Shown: one piece after another, positions 47,747 to 58,696 of the stretch
Numbering within the stretch: the first letter of the stretch is position 1
How the letters are laid out: every line of letters begins with the position of its first letter
Origin: Propionivibrio dicarboxylicus
GTDB lineage: Bacteria > Pseudomonadota > Gammaproteobacteria > Burkholderiales > Rhodocyclaceae
DNA length: 59,161 nucleotides
Direction: 5' to 3'
Assembly (NCBI GenBank): GCA_945902805.1
Contig: CAMDMZ010000027.1
Span: 1-59,161, forward strand
Notes under the pieces: model-generated
Database searches by the model: none
What the model saw: the letters and a program-made list of their open reading frames with translations, nothing else
Told to the model about the DNA's origin: nothing
Program-made: the position numbers and the translations under genes

Positions 47747-50329
47747 ATGGCCGCACTTTCCGCCGCTGAACTTGCGGCGCACACTCCGGTCATGCAGCAA
47801 TGGTTGCGCCAAAAAGCCGACCATGCAGATAAGTTGCTGTTTTTTCGTATGGGCGATTTCTACGAGTTGTTTTTTGATGACGCCGAACAGGCGGCACGGC
47901 AACTTGACATCACGCTCACTGCGCGCGGGCAATCGGCCGGCAAGCCGATTCCGATGGCCGGGATTCCCTACCACGCGGTCGATGGCTACTTGGCGAAACT
48001 GGTCAAGCTCGGCGTTTCGGTCGCCATCTGCGAACAAATCGGCGATGCTGCAGCCAGCAAGGGACCGGTTGAACGTGCGGTAACGCGCATCGTCACACCC
48101 GGTACGCTGACCGACGCTGGGCTGCTTGACGACAAGCGCGACAGTTTGCTGCTGGCGGCAACCAATGATCGTCAGCGCGTCGGCCTAGCCTGGCTCAATC
48201 TCGCTAACGGCGATTTTCGTTTATTGGAAACCACGCTCGATGCGCTGCCGGCGCATCTCGAACGGCTGCGTCCCGCCGAGTTGCTGTTGCCGGACGCACT
48301 ACGCGAGAACTTTCCCGATTCTCCTGCGATCGTAAAACGACTGCCTGACTGGCATTTCGATATGCGCGCCGCGCAGCACTCGCTGGCTGAGCATTTTGGA
48401 ACGCGTGACCTCGCCGGCTTCGGCATCGACCGCGAAGATCTGTCTCTCGCCGCCGCCGGAGCCCTCTATCGCTATGCCCAAACCACTCAAATGCAGGCGC
48501 TGGGGCACGTCACGGCATTGACTATCGAGCGCGAAGACCAATACCTTCGGCTCGACGCCGCGACCCGCCGCAATTTGGAAATATCCGAGACACTGCGCGG
48601 CGAACCGGCGCCCACGCTACTCTCGCTGCTCGATATATGCGCCACTGCCATGGGCTCGCGCTGGTTGAGCCACTGCCTGCATCATCCGCTGACCGAACGT
48701 AGCATCGCTACCGATCGGCACGCCGCCGTCGCCGAATTGCTGCCGCTCGCCGCCGCTCTGGCCAAAACATTGAACGGCTTTGCTGACATCGAGCGTATCA
48801 CCGCCCGCATCGCGCTGAAGAGCGCCCGCCCACGCGATCTTTCCAGCCTGCGTGACAGCCTGTCCCGGCTCGATGACATCCGCGAAAAAGTCGGTGCTGG
48901 CGGGACGGCGGCCAGCTTGCGCCTGAATGATCTTTTAGCCGCTATCGCCACCCCCACGGCCTGCCTGCAACTGCTGACCGACGCGGTGGCTACCGAACCG
49001 GCCACCTTGCTGCGCGACGGTGGCGTCATCGCCGACGGCTATTCCGCGCCACTCGACGAGTTGCGTGCCATCCAGACCAACTGCGGCGCCTTCCTGATCG
49101 ACCTTGAAGCACGCGAACGCCAGCGCAGCGGCATTGCCAATCTCAAAGTCGAGTTCAACAAGGTGCATGGCTTCTACATTGAAGTCACGCACGCCAACGT
49201 CGAGAAAATCCCCGACGACTATCGCCGCCGGCAGACGCTGAAGAATGCCGAACGCTACATCACGCCTGAACTCAAGACCTTCGAAGACAAGGCGCTGTCC
49301 GCCAATGAACGTGCGCTGGCGCTGGAAAAGCAGCTTTGGGATGAACTGCTCGAGGCGCTGGCGATCCATATCCCGCCGCTGCAACGCATTGCCCGCGCCA
49401 TCGCCGAGCTCGACGGCCTCGCCGCCTTCGCCACTGCAGCGCAACGCTACAACTACAGCGCCCCGGAATTCTGCAGCGAGGCGGTGATCGAGATCGACGC
49501 CGGCCGTCACCCGGTCGTCGAGGCGCAGGTCGCTCAGGACAACGCGAGTTTCATCGCCAACGATCTACGCCTGTCGGCCACACGTCGCCTGCTGCTAGTC
49601 ACCGGCCCCAACATGGGTGGTAAATCGACCTACATGCGTCAGGCAGCCTTGATTGTGCTGCTGGCGCATTGCGGCAGTTTCGTTCCGGCCGAGCGTTGCC
49701 GGCTCGGGCCGATCGACGCAATCTACACCCGCATCGGTGCCTCGGACGATCTGGCCTCGGGACGTTCCACCTTCATGGTCGAGATGACCGAAGCGGCCGC
49801 GATTCTCAATGGCGCCACGGCGAAGTCCTTGGTGCTGATGGACGAGATCGGGCGCGGCACATCGACCTTTGACGGTGTTGCCTTGGCCTTTGCCATCGCC
49901 CGTCATCTGATCGAGAAAAACACCGCCTACACGCTGTTTTCTACCCACTATTTTGAGCTAACGCGCTTAGCCCATGACTATCCAGTCTGCGCCAACGTGC
50001 ATCTCGACGCCATCGAGCATGGGCACAAAGTGGTATTCCTGCATGCCGTGGAAGAAGGCCCCGCCTCGCAAAGTTATGGCGTTCAGGTGGCGGCGTTGGC
50101 CGGAATGCCATCCAGCGTGGTCCGCGAAGCACGACGCCGACTGGCCTTGCTGGAAAACCGTGATGTCGGCAGTCAGCAACAACCCGACCTCTTCGCCACC
50201 GCCCCGCCGCCACCAGAGCCGCCGCATCCCGCGCTGGATGCTCTGCGCGACCTGAATCCAGACGATCTCAGCCCACGTGAAGCCCTCGAAACGCTCTACA
50301 ACTTGACGCGATTAGCCAACGATCATTGA
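47747..50329 (+). CDS. mutS: DNA mismatch recognition protein MutS with an inserted repeat
   Basis: 860 residues. N-terminal mismatch domain has the intercalating FYELFF motif ([12 protein letters not shown]). Connector, core and clamp follow, then Walker [15 protein letters not shown], the STFMVEMTE segment, [12 protein letters not shown] (Walker B) and a short C-terminal helix-turn-helix. Residues about 380-389 ([10 protein letters not shown]) come from a dispersed repeat lying in the core/lever region, where the family has no such segment. The core is tolerant of loops, so function is probably kept. It follows suhB by 10 bp. Confidence 0.95.
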   Translation: MAALSAAELAAHTPVMQQWLRQKADHADKLLFFRMGDFYELFFDDAEQAARQLDITLTARGQSAGKPIPMAGIPYHAVDGYLAKLVKLGVSVAICEQIGDAAASKGPVERAVTRIVTPGTLTDAGLLDDKRDSLLLAATNDRQRVGLAWLNLANGDFRLLETTLDALPAHLERLRPAELLLPDALRENFPDSPAIVKRLPDWHFDMRAAQHSLAEHFGTRDLAGFGIDREDLSLAAAGALYRYAQTTQMQALGHVTALTIEREDQYLRLDAATRRNLEISETLRGEPAPTLLSLLDICATAMGSRWLSHCLHHPLTERSIATDRHAAVAELLPLAAALAKTLNGFADIERITARIALKSARPRDLSSLRDSLSRLDDIREKVGAGGTAASLRLNDLLAAIATPTACLQLLTDAVATEPATLLRDGGVIADGYSAPLDELRAIQTNCGAFLIDLEARERQRSGIANLKVEFNKVHGFYIEVTHANVEKIPDDYRRRQTLKNAERYITPELKTFEDKALSANERALALEKQLWDELLEALAIHIPPLQRIARAIAELDGLAAFATAAQRYNYSAPEFCSEAVIEIDAGRHPVVEAQVAQDNASFIANDLRLSATRRLLLVTGPNMGGKSTYMRQAALIVLLAHCGSFVPAERCRLGPIDAIYTRIGASDDLASGRSTFMVEMTEAAAILNGATAKSLVLMDEIGRGTSTFDGVALAFAIARHLIEKNTAYTLFSTHYFELTRLAHDYPVCANVHLDAIEHGHKVVFLHAVEEGPASQSYGVQVAALAGMPSSVVREARRRLALLENRDVGSQQQPDLFATAPPPPEPPHPALDALRDLNPDDLSPREALETLYNLTRLANDH
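48885..48911 (+). repeat. Dispersed 27-nt repeat inside mutS
   Basis: AAAAAGTCGGTGCTGG then CGGGACGGCGG, sense-oriented, read K-V-G-A-G-G-T-A-A, the same peptide as in uup. Confidence 0.87.
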
Positions 50330-50496
50330 TTCTTTCAGCCGAATCACGTGGTGCATGGAAACTATTTGACGGTTGTACGTTGAGCGGCCTTTGCCGAGGC
50401 CGATAGAGTCTTATGATCTCTGTCTCAAGGATTGCCGGTAAGCCATCGACGCACGGAAACGCTCACGCGGACTCCCAACACTCTCGCTCCCCTTAA
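50330..50496 (+). other. mutS-spermidine-synthase gap
   Basis: The 167-bp gap holds the promoter of the downstream gene. CGGCCT and AGGCCG near 50385-50402 can form a 6-bp stem without a T-tract. No good sigma-70 promoter pair can be named with confidence. Confidence 0.4.
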
Positions 50497-52299
50497 ATGT
50501 CTGATTTTCCTGCCTCTTCCTCACAGAAACCCATTGGGTTGCTGCTAACCAGTCTGTTTGCGCTGGTCATATTTACGAGTGCCTACCTCCTTTTCCAAGT
50601 TCAACCCCTCATCAGCAAGTTCATATTGCCGTGGTTTGGAGGCAGTCCGACCGTCTGGACAACCGCCATGCTGTTCTTCCAGTGCGTTCTCTTTGGTGGC
50701 TACGTTTACGCACATTTTGTCTCGCGGCATCGGTCACCCTGGGTACAGAAATGGATACACCTGTTATTGCTGATAGCGGCTGCGGTGATGGCGGTCTTTG
50801 TATTGCCTGGTGAATCGATGAAGCCATCGGGTGACGAAGAACCCATCGGCAAGATTCTATTGCTGCTAGGGACAAGTGTCGGCCTGCCATATTTTGTCCT
50901 CGCCACAACAGGTCCGTTGCTCCAGTACTGGTTCGTCCGTGCCGGCGGCGGTGGTTCGGTATTTCGACTCTATGCTTTGTCGAATGTCGGGTCATTCATC
51001 GCCCTGCTGTCGTTCCCCTATCTCTTCGAGCCCTTTTTCGAACTTCCCCAACTGGGACGATTCTGGTCCTACGGATTTTGGGCATTCGCCATACTTTGCG
51101 CGGCAGTCGTCGTGTTGGCGGCGAACTCTGCTAACGCGACCAAAATCGTTCCGGATGCAGCAACCCCCGCCTCGCCTGAGCTGCTAGCGCCACCGTCTTT
51201 ACTGCAACGCCTGCTGTGGGTTGGATTACCTGCCTTGGCATCGCTGGCCTTCATCGCTACGACAGATCATGTCAGCCACGACATTGCGCCGGAGCCAAGG
51301 CTCTGGATCGCAACCCTCAGCCTTTATCTGCTCACCTTCATTCTTAGTTTCGATCATCCACGTTGGTATCAGCGCAAATGGATTGCCGTGCTGGCACTTA
51401 TTTCCATCGTATTCCTGAGTGGGCGAAACGAGATTCCTGGATGGTTTGGACAGGAATGGGACTACTCGTTATCTGACGTTCGCTGGACCTTTCTAACCTC
51501 GATGTTTCTTGTGTGCTTCATGAGTCATGGCGAACTTTACCGTTTGCGCCCAACCAACCCCCGCTACCTAACCGAGTTTTACTTGTGGATGTCGTTTGGC
51601 GGCGCCTGTGGCGGCTTGTTCGTTGCACTGGTGGCCACGAACTTCTTTGCCGATTTCTACGAATGGCCGCTGTATCTAGTAGCGGCCATCGTCCTGGCCA
51701 GCACGATTATCGTTTCGAAAGTGAAACCGGCCGGGTTCCTGGCCTTGACTGCGGCGGCGCTTGTCTTGTTTTTGATAGATCCACTGCACATGCGCGGGGA
51801 CTCCAACCCCGACTACACCGATATCCGCCGCCATCAATCGCGCAACTTCTATGGCACGGTTTCCGTCATGGAGCGTCGCCATCACCTGAACCTGGTCGAG
51901 GATTACCGAGTCTTTTACAGCGGACAGATTACCCATGGGATGCAGTATCTCGATCCAAGCCGACGCAGGCTTCCTGTGACCTACTATGGACGTGAAAGTG
52001 GGGTGGGAGAGACGATGGCGTATGCGCAGTCGCGCCACCAGAGTGTAAATGTAGCAATCATCGGTCTTGGGGCTGGAACATTAGCGACCTATGCGCGGCC
52101 GTCGGATGATTTTGACTTCTACGAGATTAACCCGGATGCAGCCGAGGTGGCAGACCACTGGTTCGACAATGTCTCAGCATCGTTGGCACGGCGCAAACGC
52201 GTGATCATCGGTGATGCCCGTCTCAAGATGGAGCAACTGAGCGATGCCGTGTTGTACGACGTTATTGTGCTGGATGCTTTTACCGGAGGTGCTGTACCT

Positions 52300-53919
52300 A
52301 GTCGGCCCTGCATAACCCCCGTAACCCTGATGAACAGGTGAATTTCATTGGAATGGTGACATCGGAAACTCTCAGGAGTTGGAATAATGTGCGCGAAACC
52401 TGAGAGAAAAATGGACCTGAGAGAGCGATGACCGACGACTTTTTTCGTGCTCGGCTGGAGCACATGATTGACCTGAAGCACCCGTTGGCGGCGCTTGGTC
52501 ATCGGATACGCTGGGATCAGATTGAAAGCGCCTTGGCCCCGTGCTTTATCCGGCAGGATCGTGAAGGGAAAGGGATTGCCGGTGATGACCTGTTGGGCGC
52601 GACGATGGAAATTGCGGGTGGTGGTCCCAGCAACGCCGGACGCCGGCGCCTGTCGATTCGACTCATGGCCGCGTTGCTCTATCTCAAGCACGCCTATAAC
52701 CTCAGTGATGAAGATGTCGTTGCCCGCTGGGCCGAGAACGTCGTGTGGCAATACTTCAGTGGTCAGACCTACTACGAACCCAGGATGCCGTGTGACGCCA
52801 CCCAGGTTGGCCGTTTCCGTACCGCCATCGGCGAAGCCGGCGTCGAAGAACTGCTCAAAGCCACCATCGACACGGCCGTCGCCACGAAAGCGATTCGCCC
52901 CAGTGAATTCGAACGGATCATCATCGATAGCACCGTGCAAGAGAAAGCCATCGCCCACCCGGTTGATAGCCGGTTACTCGAGATCGCCCGAGCCAAGGTT
53001 GTGCACGCCGCCAAGCAGGCCGGCATCGCCCTCAAGCAAACCTTCGTCAAGGAGGGCAAGACACTGCGCCGCAAGGCCGGTGGCTACGCCCATGCCAAGC
53101 AGTATCGCCGCCTGCGGCACACCGTCAAACGACAACGCACCATCCTCGGCATCGTCCTGCGCGAAACGCAGCGCAAACTCACCACCGCGACCACCGACTC
53201 GCCGACCACGATCACGCGCTTGAAGACCCTCATGGAACGGGCCGAGCGTATCCGCACTCAGCAGCCGAAAGACAAGAACAAGCTCTACGCCCTGCATGCC
53301 CCGGAAGTCGAGTGCATCGGCAAGGGGAAAGCCAGGAAGCCCTACGAGTTTGGCGTCAAGACCAGCATTGCCGTCACCCACCAGAGCGGCTTGATGGTCG
53401 GCGCACGAACCTTCCCGGGTAATCCCTACGATGGCCATGTGCTGAACGAACAACTGGAGCAAACCACCATCCTGCTGGAAGACACCGGCAGGGCACCCAA
53501 GCAGGTGATCGTCGATCTGGGCTATCGTGGCGTGGACAAGGAGAACCTGGGCGTCGAGATCATTCACCGTGGCAAGTACAAATCACTCACCCACCAACAG
53601 CGCCGCTGGCTCAAACGCCGCCAGGCGGTAGAACCCGCGATTGGACATCTGAAGTCGGACAACCGGATGGATCGGTGTTGGCTGCAGGGGCAACTGGGGG
53701 ATGCGTTGCACGCGGTACTCTGTGCCGCTGGTTACAACGTACGCTGGTTGTTGCGGGCGATGGTACGTCTGGGGCTGAAGGCCCTTTTATTGCGTCCAGT
53801 ATTTCTGGTGCTACTGGCAACGCTTCTGCGTGCCAGTTTCATCCGACACCCGATCGGACCAATGGTGAGCCGCCGCAATTATCTGTCAGTCGCGTGAAAT
53901 GAATTTTGCAGGGCCGACT
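52300..53919 (+). mobile_element. IS5-family insertion sequence, 1620 bp, intact
   Basis: Terminal inverted repeats AGTCGGCCCTGCA (52300-52312) and TGCAGGGCCGACT (53907-53919), 13 bp, perfect. Flanking 4-bp target duplication ACCT at 52296-52299 and 53920-53923. One transposase gene fills most of the element. The 4-bp duplication and DDE type fit the IS5 group. Confidence 0.93.
52428..53897 (+). CDS. IS5-family DDE transposase
   Basis: 489 residues, full length and uninterrupted. N-terminal IS5-type region (RIRWDQIESALAPCF, RLSIRLMAALLYLKHAYNLSDEDVV in two motifs) precedes the DDE catalytic core: Asp in IIIDSTVQEKAI, Asp in VIVDLGYRGVD and Glu in AVEPAIGHLKSDNRMDR. A Lys/Arg-rich segment between the first two Asp (KQAGIALKQTFVKEG) is an insertion of about 70 residues. 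No frameshift is needed for expression. It should be active. Confidence 0.93.
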   Translation: MTDDFFRARLEHMIDLKHPLAALGHRIRWDQIESALAPCFIRQDREGKGIAGDDLLGATMEIAGGGPSNAGRRRLSIRLMAALLYLKHAYNLSDEDVVARWAENVVWQYFSGQTYYEPRMPCDATQVGRFRTAIGEAGVEELLKATIDTAVATKAIRPSEFERIIIDSTVQEKAIAHPVDSRLLEIARAKVVHAAKQAGIALKQTFVKEGKTLRRKAGGYAHAKQYRRLRHTVKRQRTILGIVLRETQRKLTTATTDSPTTITRLKTLMERAERIRTQQPKDKNKLYALHAPEVECIGKGKARKPYEFGVKTSIAVTHQSGLMVGARTFPGNPYDGHVLNEQLEQTTILLEDTGRAPKQVIVDLGYRGVDKENLGVEIIHRGKYKSLTHQQRRWLKRRQAVEPAIGHLKSDNRMDRCWLQGQLGDALHAVLCAAGYNVRWLLRAMVRLGLKALLLRPVFLVLLATLLRASFIRHPIGPMVSRRNYLSVA

Positions 53920-54470
53920 ACCTATCCATCTACTCACCCGCGAAGCGTTCCAGATCTACCAGCGTCACTTGAAGCCGGATGGCTTCATTGCCATCAATAT
54001 CACCAACGGGTACTTGAATCTCTATCCGGTGGTGAAACGTCAGGCGGAAGCGCTTAATATGGGGTTTCGCCACAAGTTCCAGTCATCAGATCCGGATCAG
54101 CATATCCGCAAGAACATGTTTTTCATCCTGACTAACGACAGACAATATTTGCAGCAGTATCCCTCGGTCAACAGAAAGTACTTCAATGAACAGGGAGTGA
54201 TAATCCGCGAGGACGATCCCAACATTGCAGACGTTCCGCTCTGGACTGACCATTTCAGTAGCCTGACGCCCATTGAACTCAAAGACTGAGTGTCTTCTGG
54301 ATCAAAACGCACCAGGAAGAATCCCGGGGCACGCTCCGGTTAAATTGCCGGCAATACTTCGATGGCCACACTAGCGGCACCGTGATGGACCAGGATGTGC
54401 CGTCTGTGCCTGAGCTACAAGAGCACTATTGAGCCTAACCATGCGGCATTGCAGCATTGATTACAGTTGA

Positions 54471-54530
54471 CCTGGGGTAGTAAGCTCAACGTCTTTTAAG
54501 CGGCCATTCTTCACCCGCTTCTGCCCCAGG
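54471..54530. repeat. Nested inverted repeats near the kinase end
   Basis: CCTGGGG (54471-54477) pairs with CCCCAGG (54524-54530). Inside, AAGCGG (54498-54503) pairs with CCGCTT (54515-54520). It lies in the 243-bp gap between the split gene and the convergent histidine kinase. There is no T-tract on either strand. It may be a bidirectional transcript end or a remnant of a small mobile element. Confidence 0.5.
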
Positions 54531-54532
54531 CA

Positions 54533-57478
54533 TCAAGCCTCTTTCCGCGACACCCACGTCAGCAGACACTGAAACAGTCTGTCGGGCACCACGGGTTTGG
54601 TCAGAAAGTCATTCATTCCGGCCGCCAGGCAGGCTTCCCGGTCCTCATTGAAGGCATTCGCGGTCATGGCAATAATCGGCACATTGCGTCGGTCTGGAAA
54701 CTCTCGAATCAACCGAGTTGCCGCGACCCCTCCCATAATCGGCATCTGCATATCCATCAAAATCACGTCGTACGCGGTGCCAGCGGCCAAGTCTACTGCT
54801 TGCTGACCATTATTGGCCACGTCGACCCGGCACCCGACCTCTTCCAGCATGTAGCGCGCGACTTCCTGATTGACCGGATCATCCTCGACCAGCAACACGT
54901 GGAGATGCTGGTAATTCTGCCGCAACACGTCACCGGGATTCTGGATAATCGCAGCCGTGTCGGCCACGATCACACGAGTTTCGAGGCTCATCAATGATGG
55001 CAAGTGACGTTTAAGAGCATCATGTAGAACGCTTGCCGACAAAGGTTTCAGTAAGACCTCTGAGAATCCCGCCGCCGGGGCATCATCAACAATGGCCGGA
55101 TCCCCGGACGCGGTGACCAGCCAGGCTACCGGTTGACGACCCGGATGACTGCTGCGCAGATTGGCCAGCGTTTCGAACCCATCCATATCCGGCATTAACA
55201 GGTCAATCAGCAAGAGATCAAATGGTGTGCCTGCCTGATCCGCCGCGCTTAGCATCCGCAATGCCTCGGCTCCTGATGCGGCACTTTCGCATTCGAGTCC
55301 GGCCATACGCGCCAATTGGGCATGCACCAGACGACTGACTGGAGTGTCATCGACCACCAGGGCCTGTCGCCGCCGGAGTTCCGGTATCAGATAGTGCCCA
55401 TCGGTGGAGCTGACCATACCAAGGCGAACAGTCATCCAGAACGTGCTACCAACATTCGGGGTGCTTTCAACCCCGGCATCGCCGCCCATCAGTTTGGCTA
55501 GGCGGCGTGTGATGGCAAGGCCAAGTCCGGTGCCACCGTAGCGCCGCGTGGTCGAGTTGTCGGCCTGCTCGAAGGAGTGGAACAGGCGCGGCAAACTTTC
55601 GGCATCGATGCCGATACCGGTATCTTGCACCTCGAAACGAACCAACAGGGTCTCAGTCGTTCGCTCGAGCACGCGGCAGCGCAGGGTGATGGTGCCCCGC
55701 TCGGTAAACTTGACCGCATTGCCGAGGTAGTTCAGCAGCGCCTGAGCGAGTCGGGTGGCATCGCCACTGACGATACCGATATCGGGTTCGGTGTCGATGA
55801 CAAGTTCGAGATGCTTCTCATGCACGCGATCAATGACCATGGCGCTAATGCGTGTCAGGATCGACTCGAGTTCGAAATTGCTCAGATCCAAGACGATCTT
55901 GTCGGCTTCGATCTTGGAGATATCGAGGATGTCGTTGATCACCCCTAGCAGGTGATCAGCGGCCGCCGCGATCTTGCCCAGTTTGTCGACCTGTTCAGGC
56001 ACCTTTATCTGGCGGCGAAGGATATGGGTGAGTCCGATGATCGCATTCATCGGTGTGCGGATCTCGTGACTCATATTGGATAGGAAGGTGCTCTTCGCCC
56101 GATTGGCGGCATCCGCCTGATCACGAGCTTGGCGTAATGCTTGTTCGGCAGCCTTACGCTTGGATATATCGACCAGAAAAGAAATAAAGCGCGCCGGCGT
56201 TTGCGGGTCGCCCGGCAGGAAATAGCTCAGGAGCTCGACCGGAATCGGGCGGCCATCCTTGGACATATGAATCGATTCAAACCGAAGCGGGCCTTGTTGA
56301 CGTAAGGTATCAGTCGCCTGTCTGAAATCGGTTTCGGCGAACTCTGGATCGATATCCCTGACACTGAGCTGTTGCATTTCGTCCTCGGTGTAGCCCAGCA
56401 TGGCGGCGGCATGGCGGTTGGCGTAGAGGAAACGCCCAGTATCGGCGTTGACCCACTGGATACCGATGCCGGCCTTGTCCATCGCAAACTGAGTCTCCGT
56501 CAGTTTGGCCAGACTCTGCTCTTGCAGTTGCCAAGCCCGTCGGGTCGAGTGCGCGAAGCCGAGCGATCCGACAACGAAGATCAGCAGCAGCCATGCGATC
56601 ATGGTGGCTTGCTTGTTCCACTCGGCCATCGCTATATCGACCGGAATACCTACCAGCACGGTAAATCCATACTTCTCGTTGTGGCGGTATGAATAGGTTC
56701 GGCGCACTCCGTCGGCACTCGCGCTGCCGCTGTCGTAGGTGCCTTCCAGGGGGTTCAGTTTTAGGGCCTCAAGGAGCGCCGGGGACACTTTCGTGTCGCC
56801 AATCGGCAACGGGGTGGTCGCATCGAAGGTTGTGCGGGCCACCACCCTCATTTCGTGATCACGCAGGGAGATGGCGCTGCCGGGGGCCAGCTTTACCTGC
56901 TCAAACATCGTCACCAGATCGTCGATGAATACCGAGCCGTAAATGAGGCCGGCAAAGCTACGATCCAGATTCTCTAGGCGGCGGGCCATCAGCCAAATCC
57001 ACTTTTGCGAAATCTTGCCAATGATGGGCTCTGCGATGACCATGCCAAGCGTGGGATCATCGCGCAAGCGTTTGTAGTAATCGCGCTGGGCCAGACTAGC
57101 CGGTGGTGTGGGAACACCCACACCGTAAATGGCTTCGCCCTGCGCATTGGTGGCACGCAACAAGTCAATGTTTGGGAATCGATCCTGTTGGCGTGCCAAA
57201 AAGAGGGATATCGCCTCTTTGTCAGGATTCCCCTCGGCGATCCGGTGATTGATTTCATCGGCAGATACCTGCAATGCGTAGTTGATGGCATCCACCGTGC
57301 TTTGCACCGTTTGCTCGACTGACTTAGCGAGATTACGGGTGGTCAACTCCACGCGTGCCTGCGTTTCATTGCGCAGGTTCCACAGAGTGAGCAGGGCTAC
57401 GATCACGACACCCAGAACAATGAAAACTGTGCCGACGTAAAGCACCCCACTGTTGCCGCGGAAAGACTTCATTGACAT
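54533..57478 (-). CDS. Hybrid sensor histidine kinase (Cache, PAS, HK, two receivers)
   Basis: About 981 residues from the ATG at 57478 (the frame opens at a TTG four codons before). Order: TM1 (about 15-35), a periplasmic dCache-like sensor (about 55-290, with [14 protein letters not shown]), TM2 (about 305-325), PAS (about 345-460, [17 protein letters not shown]), HisKA with SHEIRTP, HATPase with NAVKF, DTGIGID and [10 protein letters not shown], and two REC domains ([12 protein letters not shown] and [14 protein letters not shown], Asp intact). It should sense a periplasmic small molecule and relay phosphate, but no output regulator is encoded beside it. Upstream genes encode a hemerythrin and CZB proteins on the same strand. 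Confidence 0.92.
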   Translation of the reverse strand: MSMKSFRGNSGVLYVGTVFIVLGVVIVALLTLWNLRNETQARVELTTRNLAKSVEQTVQSTVDAINYALQVSADEINHRIAEGNPDKEAISLFLARQQDRFPNIDLLRATNAQGEAIYGVGVPTPPASLAQRDYYKRLRDDPTLGMVIAEPIIGKISQKWIWLMARRLENLDRSFAGLIYGSVFIDDLVTMFEQVKLAPGSAISLRDHEMRVVARTTFDATTPLPIGDTKVSPALLEALKLNPLEGTYDSGSASADGVRRTYSYRHNEKYGFTVLVGIPVDIAMAEWNKQATMIAWLLLIFVVGSLGFAHSTRRAWQLQEQSLAKLTETQFAMDKAGIGIQWVNADTGRFLYANRHAAAMLGYTEDEMQQLSVRDIDPEFAETDFRQATDTLRQQGPLRFESIHMSKDGRPIPVELLSYFLPGDPQTPARFISFLVDISKRKAAEQALRQARDQADAANRAKSTFLSNMSHEIRTPMNAIIGLTHILRRQIKVPEQVDKLGKIAAAADHLLGVINDILDISKIEADKIVLDLSNFELESILTRISAMVIDRVHEKHLELVIDTEPDIGIVSGDATRLAQALLNYLGNAVKFTERGTITLRCRVLERTTETLLVRFEVQDTGIGIDAESLPRLFHSFEQADNSTTRRYGGTGLGLAITRRLAKLMGGDAGVESTPNVGSTFWMTVRLGMVSSTDGHYLIPELRRRQALVVDDTPVSRLVHAQLARMAGLECESAASGAEALRMLSAADQAGTPFDLLLIDLLMPDMDGFETLANLRSSHPGRQPVAWLVTASGDPAIVDDAPAAGFSEVLLKPLSASVLHDALKRHLPSLMSLETRVIVADTAAIIQNPGDVLRQNYQHLHVLLVEDDPVNQEVARYMLEEVGCRVDVANNGQQAVDLAAGTAYDVILMDMQMPIMGGVAATRLIREFPDRRNVPIIAMTANAFNEDREACLAAGMNDFLTKPVVPDRLFQCLLTWVSRKEA

Positions 57479-57668
57479 GGTTGTGTGCAAATCAGGCAGG
57501 ATCCGCGTGGCCGCAGAGAAGTGGTGTTGGCATGATTACGGGCAGAGGATGTAGTCGGATTACCTGGAATCATTCCGGGAAGTCAAAAGCGCTAGGTGTT
57601 TGAGCGTGCAATTATCGCGCCGAGCCAGAGCAGCCGTCGATCATCATCAAAATTCGATCACACAAGAA

Positions 57669-58100
57669 TCATCGCAGCGCCTGAAGGAATGTAATCAACT
57701 CCGCATCCGTTGAGCTTGAATGGTCTCGAATGCGGTTGGCAATGGCGTATAGGGCGGACATCGCTGCCGGAAGGTCACGATCGGCGTAGTAATCACGGGA
57801 CAGTGCCTCGATTGCCGCCAGCATGTCCCGATGCTCTCCGTCATGGCGATTCAGGTGCTCTGTGCTGATAGCTCCTCCATTCATCACCGAGCGCTCCCGG
57901 GCAAAGTGATCGCTGGAAAAAACAAACAGCAAATTCAGCCATGAGCGTACAGCACGACTGCACTCCATCGCGTTGCCACAGGCATCCGAGTCACACATAC
58001 TTGTTTCGTTGACACCCTCCAGGCAACGGGGCATGCTCTTGAACAGGTCATCGAGCGCCTCGTGATCCCGGTTAATTCGTCGAACGGCGTCATTGACCAT
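57669..58100 (-). CDS. Hemerythrin-like protein
   Basis: 143 residues. The metal-ligand spacing of hemerythrin domains is present: DHFARE (HxxxE), HDGEH (HxxxH) and DHSSSTD (HxxxxD), with an additional early His (RDHEALDD). Two extra Cys pairs (MCDSDACGNAMEC) lie between helices 1 and 2. The family binds oxygen or nitric oxide at a di-iron site. 190 bp separate it from the kinase and 15 bp from the preceding CZB gene. Confidence 0.75.
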   Translation of the reverse strand: MVNDAVRRINRDHEALDDLFKSMPRCLEGVNETSMCDSDACGNAMECSRAVRSWLNLLFVFSSDHFARERSVMNGGAISTEHLNRHDGEHRDMLAAIEALSRDYYADRDLPAAMSALYAIANRIRDHSSSTDAELITFLQALR

Positions 58101-58115
58101 GAAAGTCGCTGCCGC

Positions 58116-58553
58116 TCATTCAAGTTGCGTTCGTTGCTTCATGAACGGACTCTGTTGCGTGAACGATTCAGCAGGATTTGCTACCAAAGCTCGCAATAAC
58201 TCAGTGACCCGGTTCGATATCGCAGAAAAGCCGGTATCCAGAAGCTGAAGGGCCTCATCGGCATGGCCCTCACTCAAGACTGCAATGATCTGTGTGGCCT
58301 CGCGATGGAATGCCTCGTGCGCTTCCATCAACTCATGGATGGTTTCGGGGCTCGCCTGGCTAGGTGCGATACCGGCGTGCAACCAGAGACCTAAGGGGCA
58401 CTGCACATGGTCGGCGATCGCCAATTCAGTCAGCTTCTCGGCGTCAATGCCGTGAATCGCTGTCTCGAATCGCGCCCGCCATCCGGCATGGACCGTGATG
58501 GCGGTCTCAATGTCCGACGACGACAACGAATACGTGGGGCTATTGGGTAACAT
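58116..58553 (-). CDS. CZB (chemoreceptor zinc-binding) domain protein 2
   Basis: About 145 residues from the ATG at 58553; the frame extends to a TTG at 58700 that overlaps the neighbouring gene, so the start is uncertain. The core shows the CZB pattern: HAGWRARFETAI, DHVQCPLGLWLH (Cys and His) and HEAFHREA (His). CZB domains bind zinc through one Cys and three His and sense zinc or hypochlorous acid. Stand-alone form without a chemoreceptor body. Confidence 0.75.
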   Translation of the reverse strand: MLPNSPTYSLSSSDIETAITVHAGWRARFETAIHGIDAEKLTELAIADHVQCPLGLWLHAGIAPSQASPETIHELMEAHEAFHREATQIIAVLSEGHADEALQLLDTGFSAISNRVTELLRALVANPAESFTQQSPFMKQRTQLE

Positions 58554-58696
58554 TTGTTGTTGCAGAATTGAAGCGGCTCCCGGCAAAAACATCCCAGCAA
58601 CCGAGTGTGCCAATCTGGCGGCTGTGGCGAGTCCGCGAACGTGCATGCAATGCCGGTGCAGATTCTTGGTAAGGATGGATGAGCATGCGCGGGAAG

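Larger units (their letters stand above)
50497..54289 (+). pseudogene. Fused MFS/spermidine-synthase-like protein, split by an insertion sequence
   Basis: The gene consists of 50497-52299 and 53924-54289. Removing the IS and one ACCT duplicate rejoins the reading frame exactly (GGAVP then IHLLTREAF), giving about 722 residues. About 14 N-terminal and central membrane helices form an MFS-like region. The C-terminal domain has the spermidine-synthase SAM motifs (YYGRESGVGET, IIGLGAGTLATYARP, FYEINPDA, IIGDARLKMEQ and VIVLDAF). The family is a membrane-anchored aminopropyltransferase-like group whose function is poorly known. The 5' fragment would end six or more residues inside the IS (SRPCITPV...), just past the VLDAF motif, so the product is probably inactive. 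Confidence 0.88.

Noticed and set aside
51990-52020. A stretch resembling the dispersed repeat (AAAGTGGGGTGGGAGAGACG)
   Set aside because: It encodes RESGVGET, the conserved motif of the spermidine-synthase family, so similarity is explained by the gene itself.
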